Assembly (NCBI RefSeq): GCF_900115845.1
Contig: NZ_FOXX01000016.1
Span: 14,152 to 78,151, forward strand
Length of the DNA: 64,000 bases
Source of the DNA: Priestia endophytica DSM 13796
GTDB lineage: Bacteria; Bacillota; Bacilli; Bacillales; Bacillaceae_H
Reading direction: 5' to 3'
Position numbers and translations under genes: made by a program. Shown piece by piece: positions 54,684-63,067 of this stretch. Every line of letters begins with the position of its first letter. The stretch's first letter is position 1. The notes under the pieces are model-generated. The model saw nothing but the letters and a program-made list of their open reading frames with translations, was not told the origin of the DNA and did no database searches.

Positions 54684-55721
54684 ATTAAGGAAAGGAAATT
54701 ATTTGTTTACATTTCTATTATTTTGATGGCTATATCTATCATTTGTATATCTTTATTCTTTTATTTAAATAAAAGTAGCTCCGTTAAGGATAGGAGTGAA
54801 GAGAATATCCCAAATAATTCTTCTTATAAAGAAGAGCCTAACCAAGAATTCAATACATTAACAGAAAAACAGGTTGTCCCCTGGGGGCTACATAAGATTT
54901 TATTAGATAAAAGCACGTATACAGAGACAAGTCTTAGTAAACGGCCTGTTAACATTGCTATCATTGATAGTGGTGTTGATAAGAACCATCCGGATTTAAG
55001 GGGCATAGTGAAAAAGGAATACAATGCTATTAATCCAAATAAGAAAACTAAAGATGATTTCGGACACGGAACCTCTGTTGCTGGAATTATTGCTGCCCAA
55101 AATAATAAATTTGGAGTAGTTGGGGTTGCTCCTGATTCAAATATCTATTCAGTCAAAGTATTAGATAGCAAAGGAAAAGGGAGTATTGACAATCTCGTCA
55201 AAGCTATTAAATGGTGTATTGATAACGATGTTAACGTTATTAATATAAGCTTTGGATTCAAAACTGATAATCCGAAGCTTCGCACCATAATTCATGAAGC
55301 CTATGAGAAAAACATTGTTATTGTAGCAGCCGCAGGAAATAATTACGGGTGGGAGGTTGACTATCCTGCACGTTATAAGGAGACCCTCTCTGTAACGGCA
55401 GTAGATAAAAACTTAGTAAGATCACGTTTCTCGTCAAAGGGTAAAATAGACTATTCAGCTCCAGGGAGAAATATTCTTACAACCAGTAAGTATGGAGCTT
55501 ACTCTACAGTAGATGGGACCTCCTTCGCTGCTCCGTATATAACAGGAGCAATTTCTTTAATTATTCAAGAAGGGGGTTTATTAGATAGGAGATCTCCTGA
55601 TACCAATCTAACAGAGGAAGTAAAAAATATACTAAATCAAAAGGTAAATAAAGTTGTCCCTTCTGAAGAAAGAGAATTATATGGAAATGGGTTTGTTCAA
55701 TTCAACCAAAAGGAGAATTAA
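54684..55721 (+). CDS. Membrane-anchored S8 (subtilisin-like) serine protease
   Basis: About 345 aa. N-terminal membrane helix (LFVYISIILMAISIICISLF), then the catalytic domain: Asp in AIIDSGVDKNHPD, His in DDFGHGTSVAG, oxyanion Asn in AAAGNN, Ser in DGTSFAAP. Family length is normal for a small subtilase without C-terminal extras. The start is uncertain: AGGGAGG at 54669-54675 is 8 nt before an ATT codon (54684), while the in-frame ATG at 54627 overlaps a TATAAT-like box and has no ribosome site. It directly precedes the secreted toxin gene, which may be its substrate (inference). Confidence 0.8.
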   Translation: MKERKLFVYISIILMAISIICISLFFYLNKSSSVKDRSEENIPNNSSYKEEPNQEFNTLTEKQVVPWGLHKILLDKSTYTETSLSKRPVNIAIIDSGVDKNHPDLRGIVKKEYNAINPNKKTKDDFGHGTSVAGIIAAQNNKFGVVGVAPDSNIYSVKVLDSKGKGSIDNLVKAIKWCIDNDVNVINISFGFKTDNPKLRTIIHEAYEKNIVIVAAAGNNYGWEVDYPARYKETLSVTAVDKNLVRSRFSSKGKIDYSAPGRNILTTSKYGAYSTVDGTSFAAPYITGAISLIIQEGGLLDRRSPDTNLTEEVKNILNQKVNKVVPSEERELYGNGFVQFNQKEN

Positions 55722-55722
55722 G

Positions 55723-56595
55723 ATGAAAAAAGGTATAGCAAAAGTTGTTTCTCTATTAATTATTTTAACAATGGGTATTGGATTAGTTCCAGCAAAGAAT
55801 ACTTCCGCAGAAGAAAGTATAGATACCATAACTCCAGATGTAAATGAAAGTATGTTAGCTAATGAAGATATTGAGATTTTAGAAGATACAGATAAAAGTT
55901 TAATCGTTTCTATGGAAGTAGATTCAGAGGATTATGATGAGACAGCTGTGACAGAAGAGGAATCAGAAGAAAGTTACTCTGATTTAGGGGAAGGTGAAGA
56001 AGTAGACTCTGTTGTTGCTGAAGTAGATAAGGATTTAAGTCAACTTACTATCTCTACTGTAGTTGATGGGGAAAAAGAGAAAACATATGAAGTAGATGTT
56101 AAAGAAGCATATGACGATGTCTTTGTAGCAGACTTTACTGACACTGAAACAAATGAGACAATATCGGTTAACAATGGAGAATTGCAGGCTTCTTTTGCAT
56201 TTTTAGTTCCTATAGGAGTGGTAATTGGTGAGTCCCTAGCAGCACATCTTATCGCTGCTTCTGCTGCTGTAGTTATAGCTGGTGCAACATATTATGCAGC
56301 TACTAAGGTAACAAGTAAACTAAAACGTAAAGATCCAAAGTATTATCTAGCAAAACTAGTAAAAGGGAAATTATATATTGGAAATAGCGTTACTCTTTCT
56401 ACAGCTGCAAAGAATTTACGAGCAGGTGGAGATACTTGGTCAAGAAGTAGTGGGTATGCATGGAGTGTAGCTAACAGTGCAGGTAAATACAGCCCTACCA
56501 AAGCTGAGAAACATGGAACGGGAAGTAATTACTTCTCGCATTACCATGCTAGAGATAAATCAAATAAAAGAGTTGGTGGTCATTCTTTCTATTAA
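55723..56595 (+). CDS. Secreted toxin candidate (SAR2788-like)
   Basis: 290 aa. Signal peptide (1-29); very acidic pro-region (about 30-155); a hydrophobic stretch (157-192); a basic C-terminal domain (203-290) with several His and Gly (HGTGSNYFSHYHA, GGHSFY). This layout matches proteins annotated as SAR2788 family putative toxins. Starts 1 nt after the protease stop (AAGGAGAATTAAG before ATG), so tightly coupled. Target unknown; processing by the adjoining protease is likely but unproven. Confidence 0.75.
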   Translation: MKKGIAKVVSLLIILTMGIGLVPAKNTSAEESIDTITPDVNESMLANEDIEILEDTDKSLIVSMEVDSEDYDETAVTEEESEESYSDLGEGEEVDSVVAEVDKDLSQLTISTVVDGEKEKTYEVDVKEAYDDVFVADFTDTETNETISVNNGELQASFAFLVPIGVVIGESLAAHLIAASAAVVIAGATYYAATKVTSKLKRKDPKYYLAKLVKGKLYIGNSVTLSTAAKNLRAGGDTWSRSSGYAWSVANSAGKYSPTKAEKHGTGSNYFSHYHARDKSNKRVGGHSFY

Positions 56596-56627
56596 GCAGA
56601 AAGGAGACAGTACCTAATAAAGCATAA

Positions 56628-56668
56628 GTAGAAGGCTATTTATTAATTAAATTAGCCTTCTACTTTAT
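56628..56668. terminator. Terminator hairpin
   Basis: GTAGAAGGCTA pairs with TAGCCTTCTAC, then TTTATTT. Lies between the toxin and the convergent membrane protein. Confidence 0.8.
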
Positions 56669-56707
56669 TTAATTTCTTGGACTTTAGTACGTATATATTA
56701 CCTCTTC

Positions 56708-57058
56708 CTAAAAGGCATATTTAAACAGCCCGTAATATAATGGACCAAGCAAGATAAGAGTAGTTCCTAACATAAAAATAATCCGAATGGATATAGGCAT
56801 TTCTTCAAACTCTTCACTCTTTACCCCTTTAATAAGGCTAAATACAATATCCCAAAGGAGACCTCCAACAAATACAATCTTCCATATAACTGGTGTAAAC
56901 ATGGTTGTATGCGTTACATATCCAAAAAGTCCAAGCCAAGTGAAGATAGAGATAATGAAATCTAACATATAAAAGAGAGTTTTCTCTCCCTTAATTAAAA
57001 ATCCGATTGCTGCAGTCCCTAATAAACCTAAATAAATGTACCAAAATATTTCTACCAT
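56708..57058 (-). CDS. Small four-helix membrane protein (immunity candidate)
   Basis: 116 aa with four hydrophobic segments (about 3-18, 27-47, 55-75, 88-112). No family match by eye. It is convergent with the toxin gene and close behind it, so a role as immunity protein is a fair guess only. AAAGGAAAT ribosome site. Confidence 0.55.
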   Translation of the reverse strand: MVEIFWYIYLGLLGTAAIGFLIKGEKTLFYMLDFIISIFTWLGLFGYVTHTTMFTPVIWKIVFVGGLLWDIVFSLIKGVKSEEFEEMPISIRIIFMLGTTLILLGPLYYGLFKYAF

Positions 57059-57147
57059 AACTTATTTCCTTTTCTTTCAGATTTTCCTATTATAATGCTT
57101 TCCTAAGAAAAAAGGAATATTTTTATTGTCTAGGGTTTTAGGTTTAA

Positions 57148-57302
57148 TGGTATCCCAAAAAACATGGTTTTTGGGATATTATGAAGAACAGTCGGTTTTT
57201 TCTATTACTTTAGGAGTTATTTTTCATATGTTTAGGAGATAATTTGCACTAAAAATATAATATAAAAAACATGTTTTGATATCAAAACATGCTTTTTATA
57301 TT
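57148..57302. other. Hairpin-rich intergenic stretch
   Basis: Two hairpins: ATCCCAAAAA/TTTTTGGGAT (about 57152-57178) and ATGTTTTG/CAAAACAT (about 57270-57295), each T-rich downstream. No gene in 57059-57636; a third weak hairpin lies at about 57495-57525. Confidence 0.5.
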
Positions 57303-57636
57303 GGAATGTCTTATTTTACTAACGCCGCCTAATGTTTAAGTGTATTCCTTCACAAATTTCTCTAATCTATTTTTCACTTAACTTATGACAGGAATATGCC
57401 ACATTTATTATAAGAAAATTCCCTGCAATGATTTAAAGAAAGCCACCGTTACCTTTCACAAATGAGTTTATCAGTCAAAATGAAAGCTAAAAAGGGCATT
57501 AATCCTTACTGGATAAATGCCTGTCATTTTATAAATAATCATTCAAGTATTATACATCAACAAACATTAATTTACTTGTTTTACTTATATTTTCTCTAAA
57601 ATGCAACAAAAATATAACAATGTAATTTTTGATTTC

Positions 57637-58845
57637 TTACTGAGTTTTTAATGATGCTGTTTGACTATCGATTGAAATATGTTCTATCTTTGTATTTTTA
57701 ATTTTCATCGATATCCCAACCAAGATTACTGCCATTGCTGTAAATATACCCATAGTTAAAAGTAGTGTATTTTGATTTAAACTCCATCCAATTAAGAAAG
57801 AGATTAATGCACCCCCAAAGCTTGCGGATGCAATAAATAAACTAGTTACTTCATCAATATATCTCTGAATAACAATTGATGCTAAGGTTAATGCAATTGG
57901 AAATATACCCGATATACTCAACCCAATTAAAAAGATGCAAATCAATTGTAGTATTGGATGATGCATATAAGAAAATACAACCAAAAATACAATTAGAAAA
58001 CTACAGCTAAATAATAAATATCTTGAGAAATTTAATTTTCTACTCAATAATCCGATTACTATACGCCCGATTATTATACCTACCCAAAAAAAGGACACAC
58101 TTATTAAACTAACTTGTTCTTGATTTTGGTTAATCATAATTGATGGTAAAAAATTGGCGAAATTAGTTTCAATTCCAGCGTAAAGGAAAGCAAAGAAAAT
58201 AAATAATAACAACTGCTTTGATTTCTTCTTATCCCCAATAAAAAATTGAACTGCTCCTACCTCAGGTGAATTCATTTTCCCCTCATTTAGATTGGAATCT
58301 TTTCGAAATTTACTTATGAAAATTAACCACCCTATTAATATAATAAACAGAAAATAGAATAGATAGTAATAGGAAAAGTACCAGTTTTCAGTACTGATGA
58401 ACAAATTAATTAATATTGGGAAGGATAATGCTCCCATTCCAAAAAGTACTTCTAACTTACTCATCTTTTCTACATTACTTTTAAAATTAGCAATTACAAA
58501 AAAACCGACTGTAGTTTCTAATGTTCCTGCACCATAGCCTAATAAAAATGCCATAAACACGATGTACTTCCAATCTTTTGTAAAGAAAAAGGTTCCAATA
58601 GCTAAAATCATGATTGTCAAAGCTAAAGTAAGTGTTTTGTGGTGACTGTATTTTTTAACAATTAGTGGAGATATTACTACACCCGTAAGGAATCCTGTAA
58701 ATTGCAAAAAAATAATGATAGAAATATCATCAGTTGTTTTATCGAAAAATTCCATGAGAAATGGTGTTAAACTACCTGTTGAAATATGAATTACTCCTAC
58801 TAAGAAAAAGAAGACAAATCCAAATAAATATGTTCCTCTTCGCAT
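57637..58845 (-). CDS. glcP: MFS sugar transporter, GlcP-like
   Basis: 402 aa, twelve hydrophobic segments. Its place behind ntdC and ntdB remnants matches B. subtilis, where ntdABC is followed by glcP, a glucose/mannose:H+ symporter. GGGAGTG site before ATG. Assignment rests on order and size; sequence alone says major facilitator. Confidence 0.72.
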   Translation of the reverse strand: MRRGTYLFGFVFFFLVGVIHISTGSLTPFLMEFFDKTTDDISIIIFLQFTGFLTGVVISPLIVKKYSHHKTLTLALTIMILAIGTFFFTKDWKYIVFMAFLLGYGAGTLETTVGFFVIANFKSNVEKMSKLEVLFGMGALSFPILINLFISTENWYFSYYYLFYFLFIILIGWLIFISKFRKDSNLNEGKMNSPEVGAVQFFIGDKKKSKQLLLFIFFAFLYAGIETNFANFLPSIMINQNQEQVSLISVSFFWVGIIIGRIVIGLLSRKLNFSRYLLFSCSFLIVFLVVFSYMHHPILQLICIFLIGLSISGIFPIALTLASIVIQRYIDEVTSLFIASASFGGALISFLIGWSLNQNTLLLTMGIFTAMAVILVGISMKIKNTKIEHISIDSQTASLKTQ

Positions 58846-58860
58846 TAATTACACTCCCAT

Positions 58861-58895
58861 TTTAAAAAGCAGGAAGATAATTTCCTGCTTTTTTA
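58861..58895. terminator. Terminator-like hairpin between ntdC remnant and glcP
   Basis: AAAAAGCAGGAA pairs with TTCCTGCTTTTTT. Confidence 0.8.
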
Positions 58896-58917
58896 ATAAC
58901 TTACCTTATTCATTACT

Positions 58918-59458
58918 TTCAATTAATTAACAAGCATTACAGATATATCTTGATAATTGCTATCCTTCTCAAAGAACATCTCTAATACTTCCTGAGATCT
59001 GTAGCTATCAATAAAAGTTGGAACTTCAATCCATTCTTCTTTGATGATTCACTCCAATTAATTAATTAATCCACTTCTAAAAGAGTCAGCCCAACCATAA
59101 AATTCATTTGGTGGATCGTTGAGTAAACTTTGTGGTACTTGATATTCCCCTACATTTAAACCATTAATTAAGCTATAAACATGTGGGTTTCGTGTATGAT
59201 ATTTGAATTCTTTTTTATGTCCAACAACTTCAATGCTAAAACCACAATCTTCCGATACAGAACTTTTAACCCTCCGATGCATCAATTAATTTGTCAACGT
59301 TATTAAATGTTATTCCACCGTATTCCTTAACGAAGTTTTCTGCATTCTACTGATTTATGTCATATACCCCTACCAATTCTACATTTTTTATAGTTGATAA
59401 AGCAGTAGCATGAGCTTTAGCAATACCACCTGTACCGATAATTCCTACTTTTTTCATT
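58918..59458 (-). pseudogene. ntdC: Decayed ntdC (Gfo/Idh/MocA oxidoreductase)
   Basis: From 59458 the minus strand reads MKKVGIIGTGGIAKAHATAL (Rossmann fingerprint), hits a stop after YDINQ, continues, then shifts frame to FKYHTRNPHVYSLINGLNVG and again to WIEVPTFIDSYRSQEVLEMF. About 180 of roughly 350 codons remain. Identity as NtdC (glucose-6-phosphate 3-dehydrogenase) comes from the ntdA/ntdB neighbours. Confidence 0.8.
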
Positions 59459-59475
59459 TTATTATCCCTCTCTCT

Positions 59476-60321
59476 TTATCCGATAATTTTATTTAAAGTA
59501 ATTTTGATCCCTTTAGAGTATTCATCTTCTGATACATTGGGGAAAGCATTTTTAGCTTCTTGCGTTGCATTTTTAAGTAAATATCCATTCTCCACTGCTT
59601 GTAACATTCTAATATCATTACCGCTATCTCCAAATGCAATAGCATTTTCAGGACTTATATTGTATTTTTCCAACATAAATCTCACAATTTCATCTTTTCC
59701 AGTACCTATTGGTATAAAATCTACGTCATAGCTATCCTCGGGATCACCAGCTAGAGGGTTACAACGATTTATATTTACAGAAACCCCATGTTCCTTACAA
59801 ATTGATTCAATTGTTAACAGGTTATTTTTGTCATTTATTTCATCTTGCTCTTGGTAATAATAATTATGCTTATAACGAGAAATACCTAATTGAGTTTGTG
59901 GGTTTAAAGGAATATTATTATTCTCTTGTAGATGTTTAACCATTCTTTCAATCTTCTCTTTGTTAAAATCTTGATTTATACGGTTATTCCAGTTAGTATC
60001 TTGCTCACCAAAGTTATGTTCTGAAAAATAAGTTATTTCTGTCCCAAGATCACTTGCTATAAAATGAGGGAAAAATCTAAATCTACCTCTTTTCATCTTA
60101 TCGAGTATAGATTCTATACTACTCCCAGTAACCCAGCCGATTAGTATGTCCCCGCTTTTACTTTTTTGTTCTAAATAATCTTCTAGCTCATAAATATCCT
60201 GTTGCTTCTGATTATCAATCTTATGAGGAAAGTAAGTTTCATCAAAATCACAAAATATAATATATTTTGGTTGTTCAACATGTGAAAGAGTTTTATACTC
60301 CAACTTCTTGTTTAATAACAC
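59476..60321 (-). CDS. ntdB: HAD phosphatase, NtdB-like (kanosamine-6-phosphate phosphatase)
   Basis: 281 aa, very close in length to B. subtilis NtdB. HAD motif I FCDFDETYFP, motif II VTGSS, motif III/IV AIAFGDSGNDIRML; cap region in the middle. Start GTG with GGAGGG upstream. The frame is intact although its partner genes are broken. Would release kanosamine from its 6-phosphate. Confidence 0.85.
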   Translation of the reverse strand: MLLNKKLEYKTLSHVEQPKYIIFCDFDETYFPHKIDNQKQQDIYELEDYLEQKSKSGDILIGWVTGSSIESILDKMKRGRFRFFPHFIASDLGTEITYFSEHNFGEQDTNWNNRINQDFNKEKIERMVKHLQENNNIPLNPQTQLGISRYKHNYYYQEQDEINDKNNLLTIESICKEHGVSVNINRCNPLAGDPEDSYDVDFIPIGTGKDEIVRFMLEKYNISPENAIAFGDSGNDIRMLQAVENGYLLKNATQEAKNAFPNVSEDEYSKGIKITLNKIIG

Positions 60322-61140
60322 TAAACAATCCCTCCATAACTCTGTCTTGTTCTTCTAAAGTAAATGATGGATACAAAGGTAAATGTAATACCTGGCTATG
60401 GGCCATTTCTGTGTTAATCAATTAAATTTTCCACACATACCAAAAATTTTATATGGATTAAAGCTTAATGCAGTTATGTCAGCATACTTGCCTAAGTCTG
60501 TCAGTCTAATTCCTTGACATGCATCTTCGATTACTTTCAGGTTGTATTAGTTGGCTATATCACATATTCCTTCATTTCTGAATGCTTTCCATATAAATGA
60601 ACTGGCAAAATAAATTTTGTTTTAGTGGTTATCACTTCTTCAATCTTGTTTTGATCTATGCAAAATGTGTTTGGATTAATATCTACATATACAGGAATAC
60701 CACCCCAAGCTAAAACTGCATTTTCTGTTACAGAAAAGCTATTGGCAGGCATAATAACTTCATCCCCCCGCTCTAGACCCAAAGCCAATAAGCTTATCAT
60801 AAGTGTATCAGTCCCGTTACTAGTTGAAATTACGTACCTTTTCTGTAAATATATAGATAAAGCATCTTCAAATTTCTCCAGATATGAACCGCTGGTGAAT
60901 TTTCCAGTAGGCAAAACTTTAGCTAAGGATTTTAGAATATCTTCTACTTCATTATTTGTTATTAGCCTATTGACTGGCATAAAAGGTACTTCATTTACTT
61001 TATTGTTCTTTTTATAATTGTTTCCACTGCTCATTAACAATACTGTCTTCTATAACAAGTTCATGTACGTTACCTTTAAAATGATTTAACAGTAACATGT
61101 TTTCTTTACTTTTACCCAAAATCGTAATCTTTTTTTTCAC
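60298..61140 (-). pseudogene. ntdA: Broken ntdA (PLP aminotransferase)
   Basis: Start GTG at 61140 (GGAGGT upstream) reads KKKITILGKSKENMLLLNHF and stops early; a second frame from about 61040 gives PTGKFTSGSYLEKFEDALSI, GDEVIMPANSFSVTENAVLA and LPVHLYGKHSEMKEY to 60555; a third block has [20 protein letters not shown] with FNPYKIFG (PLP-lysine region), then a deletion to the C-terminus HSQVLHLPLYPSFTLEEQDR. At least two frameshifts and a deletion of over 120 codons. Confidence 0.88.
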
Positions 61141-61243
61141 AAGCAGTACCTCCGCTAATTTATTATGTGGAAAATCGATCGCAATTTCATCCTAATTTCT
61201 GAAATCGATAACATGTCAATAATTTTTTAAAGGAAGGTAATAT
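61141..61243. promoter_or_regulatory. Divergent ntdA/ntdR control region
   Basis: AAATCGAT occurs twice (about 61172 and 61202), the first within GGAAAATCGATCGCAATTTC, an imperfect palindrome of LacI-operator type. Likely NtdR-binding. Confidence 0.5.
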
Positions 61244-62233
61244 ATGACTACAATTGATGAAATAGCTAGGTTATGTAATGTATCAAAAACCACTGTATCT
61301 CGCGTTTTGAATAATCACCCCTATGTGTCTAAAGAAAAAAGAGAAATGATTTTAAAAGTTATCAACGAAATTGACTACACTCCTAATTCTATAGCTCGAC
61401 AATTCAGGAAAAACGAAACTCGGACAATAGCATTATCGGTTCCCAGTATCGACCATCCATTTTTTGCACAATTAATAAAAGGTGTTTCCCTGCAAGCATT
61501 ATCTAATAAATATAAAGTAGTTGTTTTTCAAACATTTTATAACCAGACTATAGAACTGGAATTGCTAGAATTATTGAAGCATAAAGAAGTAGACGGGGTT
61601 ATTCTCGGAGCTTTAGAAAACAATTGGTGTAAAATAGAACCATTTCTAAAGTATGGACCTATCTTGTTATGCAATGAGTATCACCATTCGGCTAATATAC
61701 CCATAATTGGATATAATGAGTTTGAAGCAACTTATAAAGCTATAGTACATTTAATTGAAATGGGGCATAATAAGATTGGTTTTTGCTACGACACACCTTA
61801 CAGCGAAGCCCAATGCCAAAGAAAAGATGGATACTTAAAAGCTTTAGATGATTATAATCTCCCTCATAACAAAGATTGGATATTTGGCGGTGTATTTAAT
61901 ATTGAGGATGGTTTCCATATCTTCGAACAGATTAATAACTTAAAAGATAGTCCAACTGCTATCTTTACAGGTAATGATCAAGTTGCAGCCGGACTTATAA
62001 AAAGAGCAACTATATCAGGTTTTAATGTTCCCAAAGACTTAGCTGTTATAGGGTTTGACAATCAATTGATTTGCCAAGTAGTTACTCCAACTATAACAAG
62101 TATTGATATCCCAATAATTGAATTGGGTCAAAAGGCATTTTTAAAATTAATTGACTGCTTATTAGGAAATGTTAGTTTAAGGAGGGAAGTTATTAGACTA
62201 CCTACTAATCTTATCGTTCGAGAGTCAACATAA
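61244..62233 (+). CDS. ntdR: LacI family regulator, NtdR-like
   Basis: 329 aa. N-terminal LacI helix-turn-helix TIDEIARLCNVSKTTVSRVL with hinge, then a periplasmic-binding-like domain (FTGNDQVAAGL, IGFDNQLICQVVTPTITSID). Divergent from ntdA, as in B. subtilis, where NtdR activates ntdABC in response to its product. Frame intact. Confidence 0.85.
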   Translation: MTTIDEIARLCNVSKTTVSRVLNNHPYVSKEKREMILKVINEIDYTPNSIARQFRKNETRTIALSVPSIDHPFFAQLIKGVSLQALSNKYKVVVFQTFYNQTIELELLELLKHKEVDGVILGALENNWCKIEPFLKYGPILLCNEYHHSANIPIIGYNEFEATYKAIVHLIEMGHNKIGFCYDTPYSEAQCQRKDGYLKALDDYNLPHNKDWIFGGVFNIEDGFHIFEQINNLKDSPTAIFTGNDQVAAGLIKRATISGFNVPKDLAVIGFDNQLICQVVTPTITSIDIPIIELGQKAFLKLIDCLLGNVSLRREVIRLPTNLIVREST

Positions 62234-63067
62234 TATAATTTTCACACATAAGTACATGTTCTATACAAAAAAGCAGGAGGAGTACGGGACACCATATATA
62301 TAAGCGATTTCCTTCTTCTTTTAGACTTTTGAGTATTTCTTTAGGTGATGATTTTACAAAATGCTGATTGATAAAAATGAATTATGTTTAGTCCTTTTCT
62401 TAATCTTTCCAAGATACATAAATCTAAAATGATCATATGTTCCTTACTCCATGAATTTATCAGCATGGAGGTTTTTATTATGTATAGCTGAATCTATGTA
62501 AAAAAACTCCAAGAGATGATAACCCAATGTTGAAGTTGGGATAAGGTATTGTGTTAAGACCAGAAGCAAGAACGGAAGAACTAAATTTTAAATTTTCAAC
62601 AGTAACAAAAACAATGGTTTTTGAGACGATATGTGAATAAGTCACTTCTCTCACCAATTCATTGATATTTATGTATCAAAATTCATCTCAAAATCTATGT
62701 ATCATAAAGGAATATTTTTGATATAAGAAAGGATTCGAATTTGTGTATGAGGATCAATTAGTAATTATGGGTTATACTAGGGCGGGTTCTGTATTATTTG
62801 CTATTTATTAAATCCACAGTTGGATAATTTAACAAAATATGATTGTGTTGAAATGTTCTAAGAAAAGAGATGTTTTCATTTGAACGAATTTTGTTCTTCC
62901 ACGCTGATGACTAGGCTTTAGAGGTACATTGAACTAGAATCAGGCCTTATTAATGTGAAAAATTTTAGATATATAAAATAAATATATGTTTATCTAAATA
63001 TATATATTATACATATCAATGACCTCTTTTTATAATGAAGGTATCATTTCAAAAGGAGGATATTGTT
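62234..63067. other. Long intergenic stretch
   Basis: No intact gene. A hairpin CTCCATG/CATGGAG with TTTTTATT lies at about 62449-62480. Readable scraps on the plus strand (FEFVYEDQLVIMGYTRAGSV near 62740-62800) may be pseudogene debris. AAAGGAGGA before 63068 is the ribosome site of the next gene. Confidence 0.4.
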
